Shown here one piece after another: positions 1-5,875 of a DNA stretch of 5,875 nt. Location of the stretch: the NCBI GenBank assembly GCA_021203285.1, contig JAJQBM010000052.1, forward strand, positions 1 through 5,875, written 5' to 3'. Numbering within the stretch: position 1 is the first letter of the stretch; the number at the start of each line of letters is the position of its first letter. The notes beneath the pieces are model-generated. The model was not told the DNA's origin, ran no database searches, and saw nothing but the letters and a program-made list of their open reading frames with translations. The position numbers and the translations under genes were made by a program. The stretch comes from Clostridiales bacterium (GTDB lineage: Bacteria; Bacillota; Clostridia; Lachnospirales; Lachnospiraceae).

Positions 1-1
1 G

Positions 2-931
2 GGGTTTGAGCACCCGCCGAAGCAGATCGAGTTTGCAAAGCTGTACCTGACCAATGTGGTGAACTTCAAGCGCTACATCAAAATGCTGGTGGAGGAAGGA
101 ATTTTATACTGGTGGGATGATCCCCGGCTGGTATCGATCGCGGCGCTTCGCAGACGCGGCTTTACCCCCTCTTCCATAAAGAAATTTGTGGAGCTCTGCG
201 GTGTCTCCAAAAGCCAGAGCTCGGTGGACTATGCCATGCTGGAGTACTGCATCCGTGAGGATCTGAAGATGAAGGCGCCCCGTGTCATGGCGGTCTTAGA
301 CCCGGTGAAGCTCGTGATTGACAATTATCCGGAGGGACAGACAGAGGAGCTGGAGATCGACAACAATATGGAAAATCCGGAGATGGGAAAGCGTCTCGTC
401 CCCTTCAGCCGTGAGCTCTATATCGAGCGGGAGGACTTCATGGTGGAGCCGCCGAAAAAGTACCGGCGCCTCTATCCCGGCAACGAGGTTCGTCTGATGA
501 ACGCTTATTTCGTCACATGCACCGGCTATGAGACGGATGCGGACGGCCGTGTCGCGGTGGTTCACTGTACCTACGACCCGGAGAGCCGGGGCGGGAACAG
601 CCCGGACGGTCGAAAGGTTCGCGGAACCATTCACTGGGCAGATGCGGCGACAGCCATCTGTGCGGAGGTTCGCCTCTATGAGAATATCATTGACGAGGAG
701 AAAGGCGTTTGCAACGAGGACAAGAGCCTGAATCTGAACCCGAATTCCCTGACGGTATTGAACAACTGCTATGTGGAGCCGTCTCTCTCCGGCGCGGAAA
801 AGTATGACCGATTCCAGTTTGTGCGGAATGGATTTTTCTGTGTGGATGCAAGGGATTCCGCTGAGGATCATCTTGTATTTAACCGGATTGTGTCGCTGAA
901 GAGTTCTTACAAGATTCCGGCACAGCAGTAA
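2..931 (+). CDS. glnS: Glutaminyl-tRNA synthetase, C-terminal part (5' end outside window)
   Basis: The frame is open from position 2, so the true start lies upstream; about 309 C-terminal residues are visible. The product charges tRNA-Gln with glutamine in the cytoplasm. The visible part covers the end of the class I catalytic core and the two C-terminal beta-barrel anticodon-binding domains. It matches E. coli GlnRS at several recognisable blocks: WDDPR followed by ALRRRGF, CIREDL, APRVMAVLDPVKLVI, PEMGKR with VPFSRE, YIEREDF, EVRLMNAY, DGRKVRGTIHW, VEPSL and FNRIVSLK near the end. Where E. coli has MSKR (the KMSKS-type loop), this protein reads NFKR (codons 62-73), keeping only the Lys-Arg. 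The presence of GlnRS implies direct glutaminylation, though GatCAB could coexist. It converges on the minus-strand ATP-grasp gene. Identification is firm; the exact start is unknown. Confidence 0.95.
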   Translation, partial: GFEHPPKQIEFAKLYLTNVVNFKRYIKMLVEEGILYWWDDPRLVSIAALRRRGFTPSSIKKFVELCGVSKSQSSVDYAMLEYCIREDLKMKAPRVMAVLDPVKLVIDNYPEGQTEELEIDNNMENPEMGKRLVPFSRELYIEREDFMVEPPKKYRRLYPGNEVRLMNAYFVTCTGYETDADGRVAVVHCTYDPESRGGNSPDGRKVRGTIHWADAATAICAEVRLYENIIDEEKGVCNEDKSLNLNPNSLTVLNNCYVEPSLSGAEKYDRFQFVRNGFFCVDARDSAEDHLVFNRIVSLKSSYKIPAQQ

Positions 932-956
932 GAGACAACCGACATATATGAAAATA

Positions 957-994
957 AAAATGCGCCGCAGAACGAAACCTCTGCAGCGCATTTT
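957..994. terminator. Bidirectional intrinsic terminator between convergent glnS and the ATP-grasp gene
   Basis: Arms 957-971 and 980-994 form a 15-bp stem with an 8-nt loop (972-979). The stem is AAAA plus TGCGCCGCAGA against TCTGCAGCGCA plus TTTT. The single imperfection is a C-A mismatch in the plus-strand RNA, which becomes a G-U pair in the minus-strand RNA. T-rich tails follow on both strands: TTTTATTTAT on plus, and TTTTTATTTTC on the minus strand. It lies 25 nt after the glnS stop and 20 nt after the ATP-grasp stop, so it can serve both genes. Confidence 0.9.
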
Positions 995-1014
995 ATTTAT
1001 GTGATTCATTAAAG

Positions 1015-2221
1015 TCAGGCTTTTGCTTCCTTTACCTCCAGCAGATCCCGGAAGAATGTATCCAGCTCCTCTTTGGTGTCGAAGGTAGCCATATAGATTT
1101 TGTTTCCCATGGCGGCGGAGAGGGCATCCGGAAGACGCGTGGTCATCTTCAGATGGTCGCTGTATTTTTCCAGAATCTCCTCGTGGGAGAGGACATAATC
1201 CTTGTAGTCGCGGAGTCCGGCAAAGCCGCAGTAGTGGGTAGCCGCCGATTTCTTTTTCCGTGTGGTCAAAAGCGACCATATCCGCCCAGATCTTGTAGAC
1301 GTCGGTCTCGCGGGCAAAATTGATCATCTCCGGGGTGAAGCCGCCGCAGGGGCGCATATTGACCTCCAGCGCCATGATGGTTTCCTTTTTGCCGATGCCC
1401 TCATGGTCTGCCAGAAGACGGAAAAACTCGAAATGGACAAAGCGGCTTCGGACGCCGAAGCTTTTTACGGTGTCACGGCCGGCTTTTTTGGTGTCATCGG
1501 CCAGATTTTTCTCGATATAGAAAATGGCATCATCGCCGTAGTTGACGCTGTCCATGATGGAGATGGGCGTGCAGTTCCCGGTCTCAAAGATCGGGGTGCC
1601 GCTGGAGTCGATGATCGCGTCGTAGGAGTTGATTTCGGCATTGATAAACTCCTCCATGATGTAGGAGACATCCGGCTCTTTCTCAGCAAAGAATGCCTCC
1701 AGATCCGCGTCGTTCTCAAGCTTGTAGGTGTGGGAGGCGCTCACGCCGTTGTCCGGTTTCACGATAACCGGATAGCGGACCTCCTTTATGAAGTCCTGAC
1801 ATTTCTTCACGGTGTCCACCAGATGATAGCGGGCGACCGGGATACCGGCTTTCTCGTAATATTTTTTCATCTTTGATTTATATTTGATCCGGGGAAGATC
1901 TCTTATCTGAAAACCGGTATGTATGTTGAAATCCGTGCGCAGCCTTGCGTCCTGCTCCAGCCAGTATTCATTGTTGAATTCGATGAAGTCGATCCGGCCG
2001 TATTTGAACGTAAAGAAAGCGACGGCGCGGTAGACCTTGTCATAATCCTCCAGACTGTCCACCTTGTAATACTCATTCAGGTTCTCCTTTAATTCCGGGA
2101 GAAGCTCATCGTAGGGCTGATCGCCGATGCCGAGGACAGTCAGCCCGTTGTTTTTCAGCTCCCGGCAGAACTGCCAGTAGTTTGTCGGGAAGTTGGGGGA
2201 AATAAAAATTACGTTTTTCAC
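1015..2221 (-). pseudogene. ATP-grasp domain ligase (carbamoyl-phosphate-synthase-like), frameshifted near its 3' end
   Basis: Reading begins at a GTG (2221-2219) preceded by AAGGAG (2236-2231) with 9-nt spacing, and continues to Tyr328. The C-terminal 73 residues lie in the next frame from about 1236 to the TGA at 1017-1015. Restored, the protein is about 401 aa. An N-terminal pre-ATP-grasp domain (starting with an ISPNFP motif) is followed by an ATP-grasp fold at roughly residues 110-320. Visible signatures are VIVKPDNG with the nucleotide-binding Lys155, the MEEF hinge region (189-192), and the metal-binding EVNMRPCGG at 286-294. ATP-grasp enzymes join a carboxylate to an amine or thiol through an acyl phosphate; the substrate here is not readable. 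It lies 71 nt downstream of the esterase-like gene on the same strand with no terminator between, so the two are probably co-transcribed. The frameshift may be a sequencing error or real decay. Confidence 0.8.
1236..1258 (-). other. Frameshift site in the ATP-grasp gene
   Basis: Upstream of this stretch the protein reads VAFDHTEKEIGGY in one frame. Downstream the sensible frame is HYCGFAGLRDYKDY, shifted by one base, so the sequence carries one extra base (or lacks two). Candidate places are the A5 run in the coding strand (1257-1253) and the CCC at 1238-1236; removing one base at either gives an uninterrupted protein. Which base is extra cannot be decided here. Confidence 0.8.
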
Positions 2222-2230
2222 TGTAGTAAG

Positions 2231-2236
2231 CTCCTT
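2231..2236 (-). promoter_or_regulatory. Ribosome binding site fixing the GTG start of the ATP-grasp gene
   Basis: The coding strand has AAGGAG at 2236-2231, 9 nt before GTG at 2221. The frame stays open further upstream to an ATG at 2305, but that ATG lies inside the end of the esterase gene. The protein family-like start (KNVIFISPNFP) begins right after the GTG, so the GTG is preferred. Confidence 0.8.
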
Positions 2237-2256
2237 GTTTTTTATATAGTATGTTG

Positions 2257-2274
2257 TTTTATCGGTTTTATCGG
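2257..2274. repeat. Tandem 9-bp direct repeat in the esterase/ATP-grasp intergenic gap
   Basis: TTTTATCGG occurs twice back to back on the plus strand (2257-2265 and 2266-2274); the coding strand reads CCGATAAAA twice. It sits 35-52 nt upstream of the ATP-grasp start. It may be a chance small duplication or a protein-binding site; the sequence alone does not decide. Confidence 0.6.
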
Positions 2275-2292
2275 TTATGGCGCCGGTGCGGA

Positions 2293-3049
2293 TTACCGGT
2301 TCCAAAGCAGCCAGGGCAGGAAATACTGCACCTGCTTATACCACCATGGCCAGTCGTGGTTGACATCCCACCCCCAGATGTCGACCCAGACGGGGATCCC
2401 CTTTTCCTCCAGAATCGGTTTCAACCGGCGCGTCGTATCCGGCTGTTCCCATGTACCCTGTCCGTAGCAGATGACAGCCCGCTGGTTCCGGTAGAGATCC
2501 ATATACGGGTGGTCCGTCGGAAAGTTGCTCAGATAATCCACCGGCGAGTTGGCGTAAACCAGTTCGTCCATGTAATCGCCGAATCCGTACTGTGTGCTGT
2601 AGATGCCGCTGAGAGCCAGAAGCCCGTCAAAAAGATCCGGCCTGCGCAGGTAGAGGTTCGCCGCATGGGTGGCGCCGAGGCTGCACCCGAAGACGAGGAC
2701 GCCGGAAGGGCGGTTCCCGCCGTTTCGTCCGGCAACCATATCCATCATGAACGGAACCATCTCATCGGTGATATAGCGGATCCAGTCCTCGTGGCGGCGG
2801 ATCCGGTCATACGGGTGGGCATCTGATGAGTAAGTTTCCGTGTCGATGGTGTCGATGGAAAAAACCATGACCTGGCCGGACTCAATGTAATCCGCCCAGT
2901 AATCCGTCATTTTAAAATTTTCAAAATCAAAAAAAACGGCCGCCCTGACAGGGAATAAAAAGAACCGGGCGTCCGGCATGACCGTATACCTTGCACTCCA
3001 TCTCCCGGCCGAGGGCGGGGCTGTAGTCCTTAAAATATTGCACTTCCAT
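2293..3049 (-). pseudogene. Alpha/beta-hydrolase, esterase-like, frameshifted in a T8 run
   Basis: Translation starts at ATG 3049-3047 (MEVQYFKDYSPALG), with AGGAG at 3064-3060. It reads to GGRFF and then meets TGA at 2929-2927. Removing one T from the T8 run (2936-2929) joins it smoothly to FDFENFKMTDYW and the rest, ending at TAA 2295-2293, for about 251 aa. The nucleophile elbow GCSLG (Ser123) is followed by a helix, as in esterase/lipase folds. His231 in DVNHDWPWW is the likely catalytic histidine, and Glu201 or Asp204 may be the acid. No signal peptide is visible, so a cytoplasmic enzyme acting on an ester or thioester is likely. It resembles the putative esterase group often recorded as esterase/lipase superfamily; no substrate can be named. 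It is the first gene of the minus-strand unit with the ATP-grasp gene. If the shift is real, the main product would stop after 40 residues. Confidence 0.8.
2929..2936 (-). other. T8 homopolymer frameshift site in the esterase-like gene
   Basis: The coding strand reads CGT TTT TTT TGA T in the start frame, which stops immediately. With seven T instead of eight it reads CGT TTT TTT GAT and continues in the family-like frame. This is a classic place for a homopolymer miscount, a real indel, or polymerase or ribosome slippage. Confidence 0.85.
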
Positions 3050-3089
3050 AATGAATAATCTCCTGTGTCTTAATTTTTGCGCTTCCTTA

Positions 3090-3118
3090 ATAATAGCACA
3101 GAGAGGAGTCTTGGGCAA
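3090..3118 (-). promoter_or_regulatory. Sigma-A-type promoter for the esterase/ATP-grasp unit
   Basis: On the minus strand, TTGCCC (3118-3113) and TATTAT (3095-3090) are separated by exactly 17 bp. The expected transcript start is near 3083, giving a leader of about 35 nt before the ATG at 3049. AGGAG at 3064-3060 lies 10 nt before the ATG. Confidence 0.6.
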
Positions 3119-3133
3119 ATTATTCTGAAAGAA
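3119..3133. promoter_or_regulatory. Weak CodY-box-like sequence between the divergent promoters
   Basis: The 15 bases around the core TTCTGAAA match the CodY consensus (AATTTTCWGAAAATT) at 10 positions, with the centre intact and both ends poor. It abuts the -35 of the minus-strand promoter and lies 26 bp upstream of the ilvN -35. CodY commonly controls ilv/leu genes in Firmicutes, which makes the location sensible, but the match is weak and may be chance. Confidence 0.25.
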
Positions 3134-3159
3134 ACTTTTCACGGCGGGAGCGGTGACTC

Positions 3160-3188
3160 TTGACAAAGAAAATAGATGTTGCTAGAAT
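3160..3188 (+). promoter_or_regulatory. Strong extended -10 promoter for ilvN
   Basis: A perfect -35 TTGACA (3160-3165) is followed after 17 bp by TAGAAT (3183-3188), one mismatch from consensus. A TG at 3180-3181 completes the extended -10 element. The transcript should start near 3195, leaving about 35 nt of leader. That is too short for a T-box or a leader-peptide attenuator. Confidence 0.8.
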
Positions 3189-3217
3189 GGTTAAAGTTTG
3201 AAAAACAGTACATTTAT

Positions 3218-3222
3218 GGAGG
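3218..3222 (+). promoter_or_regulatory. ilvN: Ribosome binding site fixing the GTG start of ilvN
   Basis: GGAGG lies 7 nt before GTG at 3230. An in-frame ATG at 3176 lies between the -35 and -10 hexamers, upstream of the expected transcript start, so it cannot be the start. The family's N-terminus (RRxxLSxLVEN) begins right after the GTG. Confidence 0.85.
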
Positions 3223-3229
3223 CGTTTCC

Positions 3230-3730
3230 GTGGAGAGAAGACAGGTACTTTCTTTGCTGGTTGAAAATACGCCGGGCGTGGTCAGTCATATTTCCGGATT
3301 GTTCAGCCGCCGGGGGTTTAATATTGACAGTTTTTCGGCCGGAGTGACGGCGGATCCCCGGTTTACGAGGGTAACTGTCGTGGCGCGCGGCGACGAGCTG
3401 GTGCTGGAGCAGATTCAGAAGCAGCTCGCAAAGCTTGAGGATGTCATTGACATCAAGAAGCTCAGGGAGGGCGATTCGGTCTGCCGGGAGCTGATTCTCG
3501 TGAAGCTTCGCGCAAGGGACATCGACCGTCAGGAGATTCTGGCCGTGGCGAATATTTTCCGTGCCAAAATCGTGGATGTCAGCAGTGATTCCATGGTGAT
3601 CGAGCTGACCGGTGAACAGCGCAAACTGGACGCGTTTATCGATTTGGTGAAGGGTTATGACATTCTTGAACTGGCGAGGACCGGTGAGACCGGTCTCAGC
3701 CGCGGCGATAAGGATGTTCGGATGCTGTGA
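3230..3730 (+). CDS. ilvN: Acetolactate (acetohydroxyacid) synthase regulatory small subunit
   Basis: The product is 166 aa from the GTG start, the normal length for IlvN/IlvH. It binds the catalytic subunit IlvB, raises its activity and confers feedback inhibition by valine. The N-terminal ACT domain (about residues 4-77) begins RRQVLSLLVENTPGVVSHISG, followed by LFSRRGFNIDS. Asn13, Gly16 and Asn31 align with E. coli IlvH Asn11, Gly14 and Asn29, positions where changes give valine resistance, so valine sensing looks intact. The C-terminal domain (about 80-160) includes ELILVKLRA and IVDVSSDSMVIELTG, and the tail GLSRGDK is typical. No ilvB precedes it; the gene stands behind its own strong promoter with ilvC 93 nt downstream. 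The catalytic subunit must be encoded elsewhere. Confidence 0.95.
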   Translation: MERRQVLSLLVENTPGVVSHISGLFSRRGFNIDSFSAGVTADPRFTRVTVVARGDELVLEQIQKQLAKLEDVIDIKKLREGDSVCRELILVKLRARDIDRQEILAVANIFRAKIVDVSSDSMVIELTGEQRKLDAFIDLVKGYDILELARTGETGLSRGDKDVRML

Positions 3731-3823
3731 CGCCGTATTTCTGTGCAGTCATGTACAGGCAGAGGGCAGTCCGCAGGATCACATAAATACACATCTTACA
3801 AATAAACATATGGAGGATATGTC

Positions 3824-4846
<1,023 letters not shown>

Positions 4847-4847
4847 T

Positions 4848-4878
4848 TACTATTCACGGCAAAGGACCGTGAATAGTA
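4848..4878. repeat. Perfect 12-bp inverted repeat after ilvC (hairpin or operator)
   Basis: TACTATTCACGG (4848-4859) and CCGTGAATAGTA (4867-4878) are exact reverse complements with a 7-nt loop. The stem starts one base after the ilvC stop codon. It is not followed by a T-run on either strand, so it is a poor terminator. It may stabilise the ilvC mRNA end or be an operator, because its right arm runs into a consensus -10 hexamer. Confidence 0.85.
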
Positions 4879-4882
4879 TAAT
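4853..4882 (+). promoter_or_regulatory. Possible promoter for leuDC
   Basis: A perfect TATAAT lies at 4877-4882. A 4-of-6 -35 match, TTCACG (4853-4858), lies 18 bp upstream. The transcript would start near 4889, just before a strong terminator-like hairpin. The whole element overlaps the inverted repeat. The -10 is striking, but the -35 is weak and no extended TG is present. Confidence 0.35.
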
Positions 4883-4892
4883 AAAGAAAGAG

Positions 4893-4926
4893 AATGGTAT
4901 GGCAAAGATGCCATACCATTTTTCTT
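4893..4926 (+). terminator. Intrinsic terminator (or attenuator) between ilvC and leuD
   Basis: Arms AATGGTATGGC (4893-4903) and GCCATACCATT (4910-4920) pair perfectly over 11 bp with a 6-nt loop. The downstream arm runs into TTTTTCTT. It ends about 30 nt before the leuD start, within what would be the leuD leader. No competing antiterminator pairing was found by eye. Confidence 0.85.
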
Positions 4927-4955
4927 AAAAATCCTACACAGAGGGGAATATAACC

Positions 4956-5426
4956 ATGGGAAAGATATTTCGATTTCATACAGATGTAGATACGGACCAG
5001 ATCATCGCGTCCCAGTATCTGCTCTATCCGACGGTCGATGAGATGAAGGAGCATACCTTTGAATCACTGAGCCGGAGCTTTGCATCGGAGGTACAGCCGG
5101 GCGATTTTGTTGTGGCAAATGAGAATTTCGGCTGCGGGTCTTCCCGGGAGCAGGCGCCGGCCGTTTTGAAAGCGCTGGGGATCAAGGCTGTGATTGCCAA
5201 ATCCTTTGCCCGGATTTTTTACCGCAACGCTATCAATATCGGCCTTCCGGTCATCGTGAGCAAAGATCTTTACGATGCGGTGGACGACGGGGATGAGATG
5301 GAGCTGTCCCTGACGGACGGGGTGGCCACGGTGGGCGGCCGGGAGTTTGTCTGTACAAAGCTTCCGCCGTATATGCAGGGGATTCTTGATCAGGGCGGAT
5401 TGATCGCCTCGTTCAACAAAGAATAA
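4956..5426 (+). CDS. leuD: 3-isopropylmalate dehydratase small subunit, archaeal/short type
   Basis: The product is 156 aa, much shorter than the roughly 200-aa enterobacterial LeuD, and typical of the archaeal-type aconitase-family isomerases. With LeuC it converts 2-isopropylmalate to 3-isopropylmalate in leucine synthesis. The start ATG has GAGGGG at 4941-4946 with 9-nt spacing. Visible motifs are DVDTDQII (10-17), the substrate loop YLLYPT (21-26), and the signature FGCGSSREQAP (58-68), whose Ser/Arg residues contribute to the active site. AKSFARIFYRNAINIGLP is the conserved swivel-domain stretch. The hydrophobic loop (YLL) favours isopropylmalate over homoaconitate, where Arg is usual in methanogens. 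Citramalate-derived substrates or dimethylmalate cannot be excluded. It precedes leuC by 37 nt, the reverse of the common leuC-leuD order. Confidence 0.92.
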   Translation: MGKIFRFHTDVDTDQIIASQYLLYPTVDEMKEHTFESLSRSFASEVQPGDFVVANENFGCGSSREQAPAVLKALGIKAVIAKSFARIFYRNAINIGLPVIVSKDLYDAVDDGDEMELSLTDGVATVGGREFVCTKLPPYMQGILDQGGLIASFNKE

Positions 5427-5463
5427 CGGATATCAGACCGGTGCAAAACGGAGGACAGAAAAT

Positions 5464-5875
5464 ATGGGAATGACAATGGCGGAAAAAATTATCGCTGCGG
5501 CGGCCGGTGTCGATGAGGTCAGAGCGGGCGATATTCACACGGTGGAAGTGGATCAACTGATGAGCAACGACGGAACCACGCATCTCACCATCGATATGTA
5601 TCACAATCAATTGAAGCATCCCCGCATAGCGGATCCGAAAAAGCTGGTATGGATCGTGGATCACAATGTACCTGCGGACAGCCCGGAGACCGCCGCATCA
5701 CACAAAAAAATGCGGGACTTTGCGAAAGAGCACGGGATTACCTATTATGAGGGAAAAGGGGTCTGCCATCAGATCATGATGGAAAACCATGTGCGCCCCG
5801 GAGAACTGATTTTCGGTGCGGACAGCCATACCTGTGCCTACGGCGCGCTCGGTGCTTTCGGGACCGGTGTGGGGT
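5464..5875 (+). CDS. leuC: 3-isopropylmalate dehydratase large subunit, N-terminal part (runs off window)
   Basis: The first 137 residues are present and the frame is open at the window end. GGAGG at 5450-5454 with 9-nt spacing supports ATG 5464 over the in-frame ATGs at 5470 and 5476. The start GMTMAEKI is typical of the archaeal-type LeuC/homoaconitase group. Visible motifs are NDGTT (35-39), VDHNVP (65-70), GVCHQ (99-103) and GADSHTCAYGALGAFGTG (118-135), all parts of the aconitase-family active site. The cysteines that ligate the 4Fe-4S cluster lie further along and are not in the window. It pairs with the upstream leuD, with no promoter or terminator in the 37-nt gap. The enzyme could also belong to the related homoaconitase or dimethylmalate dehydratase groups, but the ilv context favours leucine synthesis. 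Confidence 0.9.
   Translation, partial: MGMTMAEKIIAAAAGVDEVRAGDIHTVEVDQLMSNDGTTHLTIDMYHNQLKHPRIADPKKLVWIVDHNVPADSPETAASHKKMRDFAKEHGITYYEGKGVCHQIMMENHVRPGELIFGADSHTCAYGALGAFGTGVG

Noticed and set aside
296..1235. Continuation of the minus-strand ATP-grasp reading frame through the terminator and antisense to glnS
   Set aside because: After about 1238 the frame loses family-like sequence and runs antisense to a clearly conserved glnS; it is an out-of-frame artefact of the frameshift.
1262..1876. Long plus-strand open frame inside the ATP-grasp gene
   Set aside because: It has no ribosome binding site, lies antisense to a recognisable ATP-grasp domain, and its composition reflects the opposite strand.
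2282..2298. Small CCGGT/ACCGG hairpin at the esterase stop
   Set aside because: It has only 5 bp and no T-run, too weak to call a terminator.
2251..2826. Plus-strand open frame opposite the esterase and intergenic gap
   Set aside because: Antisense shadow of the hydrolase gene; its protein resembles no family.
2916..2930. Second CodY-like A/T-rich stretch
   Set aside because: It is inside the esterase coding region beside the homopolymer, and its second half does not match the consensus.
3176..3229. Upstream ATG as the ilvN start
   Set aside because: It lies between the -35 and -10 hexamers of the promoter, before the likely transcript start, and adds residues not found in the family.
3731..3811. 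Possible separate promoter or riboswitch between ilvN and ilvC
   Set aside because: No -35/-10 pair or stable structure was found in the 93-nt gap beyond the ribosome binding site.

Overview
The window looks like chromosomal DNA from a Firmicute of class Clostridia, probably a Lachnospiraceae-type gut anaerobe. The evidence is strong AGGAG/GGAGG ribosome binding sites, GTG as well as ATG starts, balanced base composition, a clostridial-looking glutaminyl-tRNA synthetase, and a short archaeal-type isopropylmalate isomerase. The family assignment rests on remembered protein similarity; no database search was run.

Layout. (1) Positions 2-931, plus strand: the 3' part of glnS, closed by a terminator (957-994) that works in both directions. 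(2) Positions 1015-3049, minus strand: a two-gene unit with an alpha/beta-hydrolase (esterase-like) gene upstream (3049 to 2293) and an ATP-grasp ligase gene downstream (2221 to 1015). Each is broken by one apparent one-base insertion. In the esterase it lies in a run of eight T; in the ATP-grasp gene it lies between about 1236 and 1258. (3) Positions 3050-3229: a divergent intergenic region with a sigma-A-type promoter for each side. (4) Positions 3230-5875, plus strand: branched-chain amino acid genes in the order ilvN, ilvC, leuD, leuC. The last runs off the window.

How the genes work together. IlvN is the valine-sensing regulatory subunit of acetohydroxyacid synthase. IlvC carries out the next step toward valine, isoleucine and the leucine precursor. 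LeuC/LeuD isomerise 2-isopropylmalate (and perhaps citramalate) in leucine/isoleucine synthesis. The catalytic subunit IlvB is not next to ilvN and would have to be encoded elsewhere, perhaps further downstream. Between ilvC and leuD lie a long perfect inverted repeat, a consensus -10 hexamer and a strong intrinsic terminator, so leuDC expression is probably not simply coupled to ilvNC.

The ilv/leu genes are intact and ordinary. The least understood part is the esterase plus ATP-grasp pair, whose substrate cannot be read from the sequence. Whether its two frameshifts are sequencing errors, real decay or slippage sites is the main open question.
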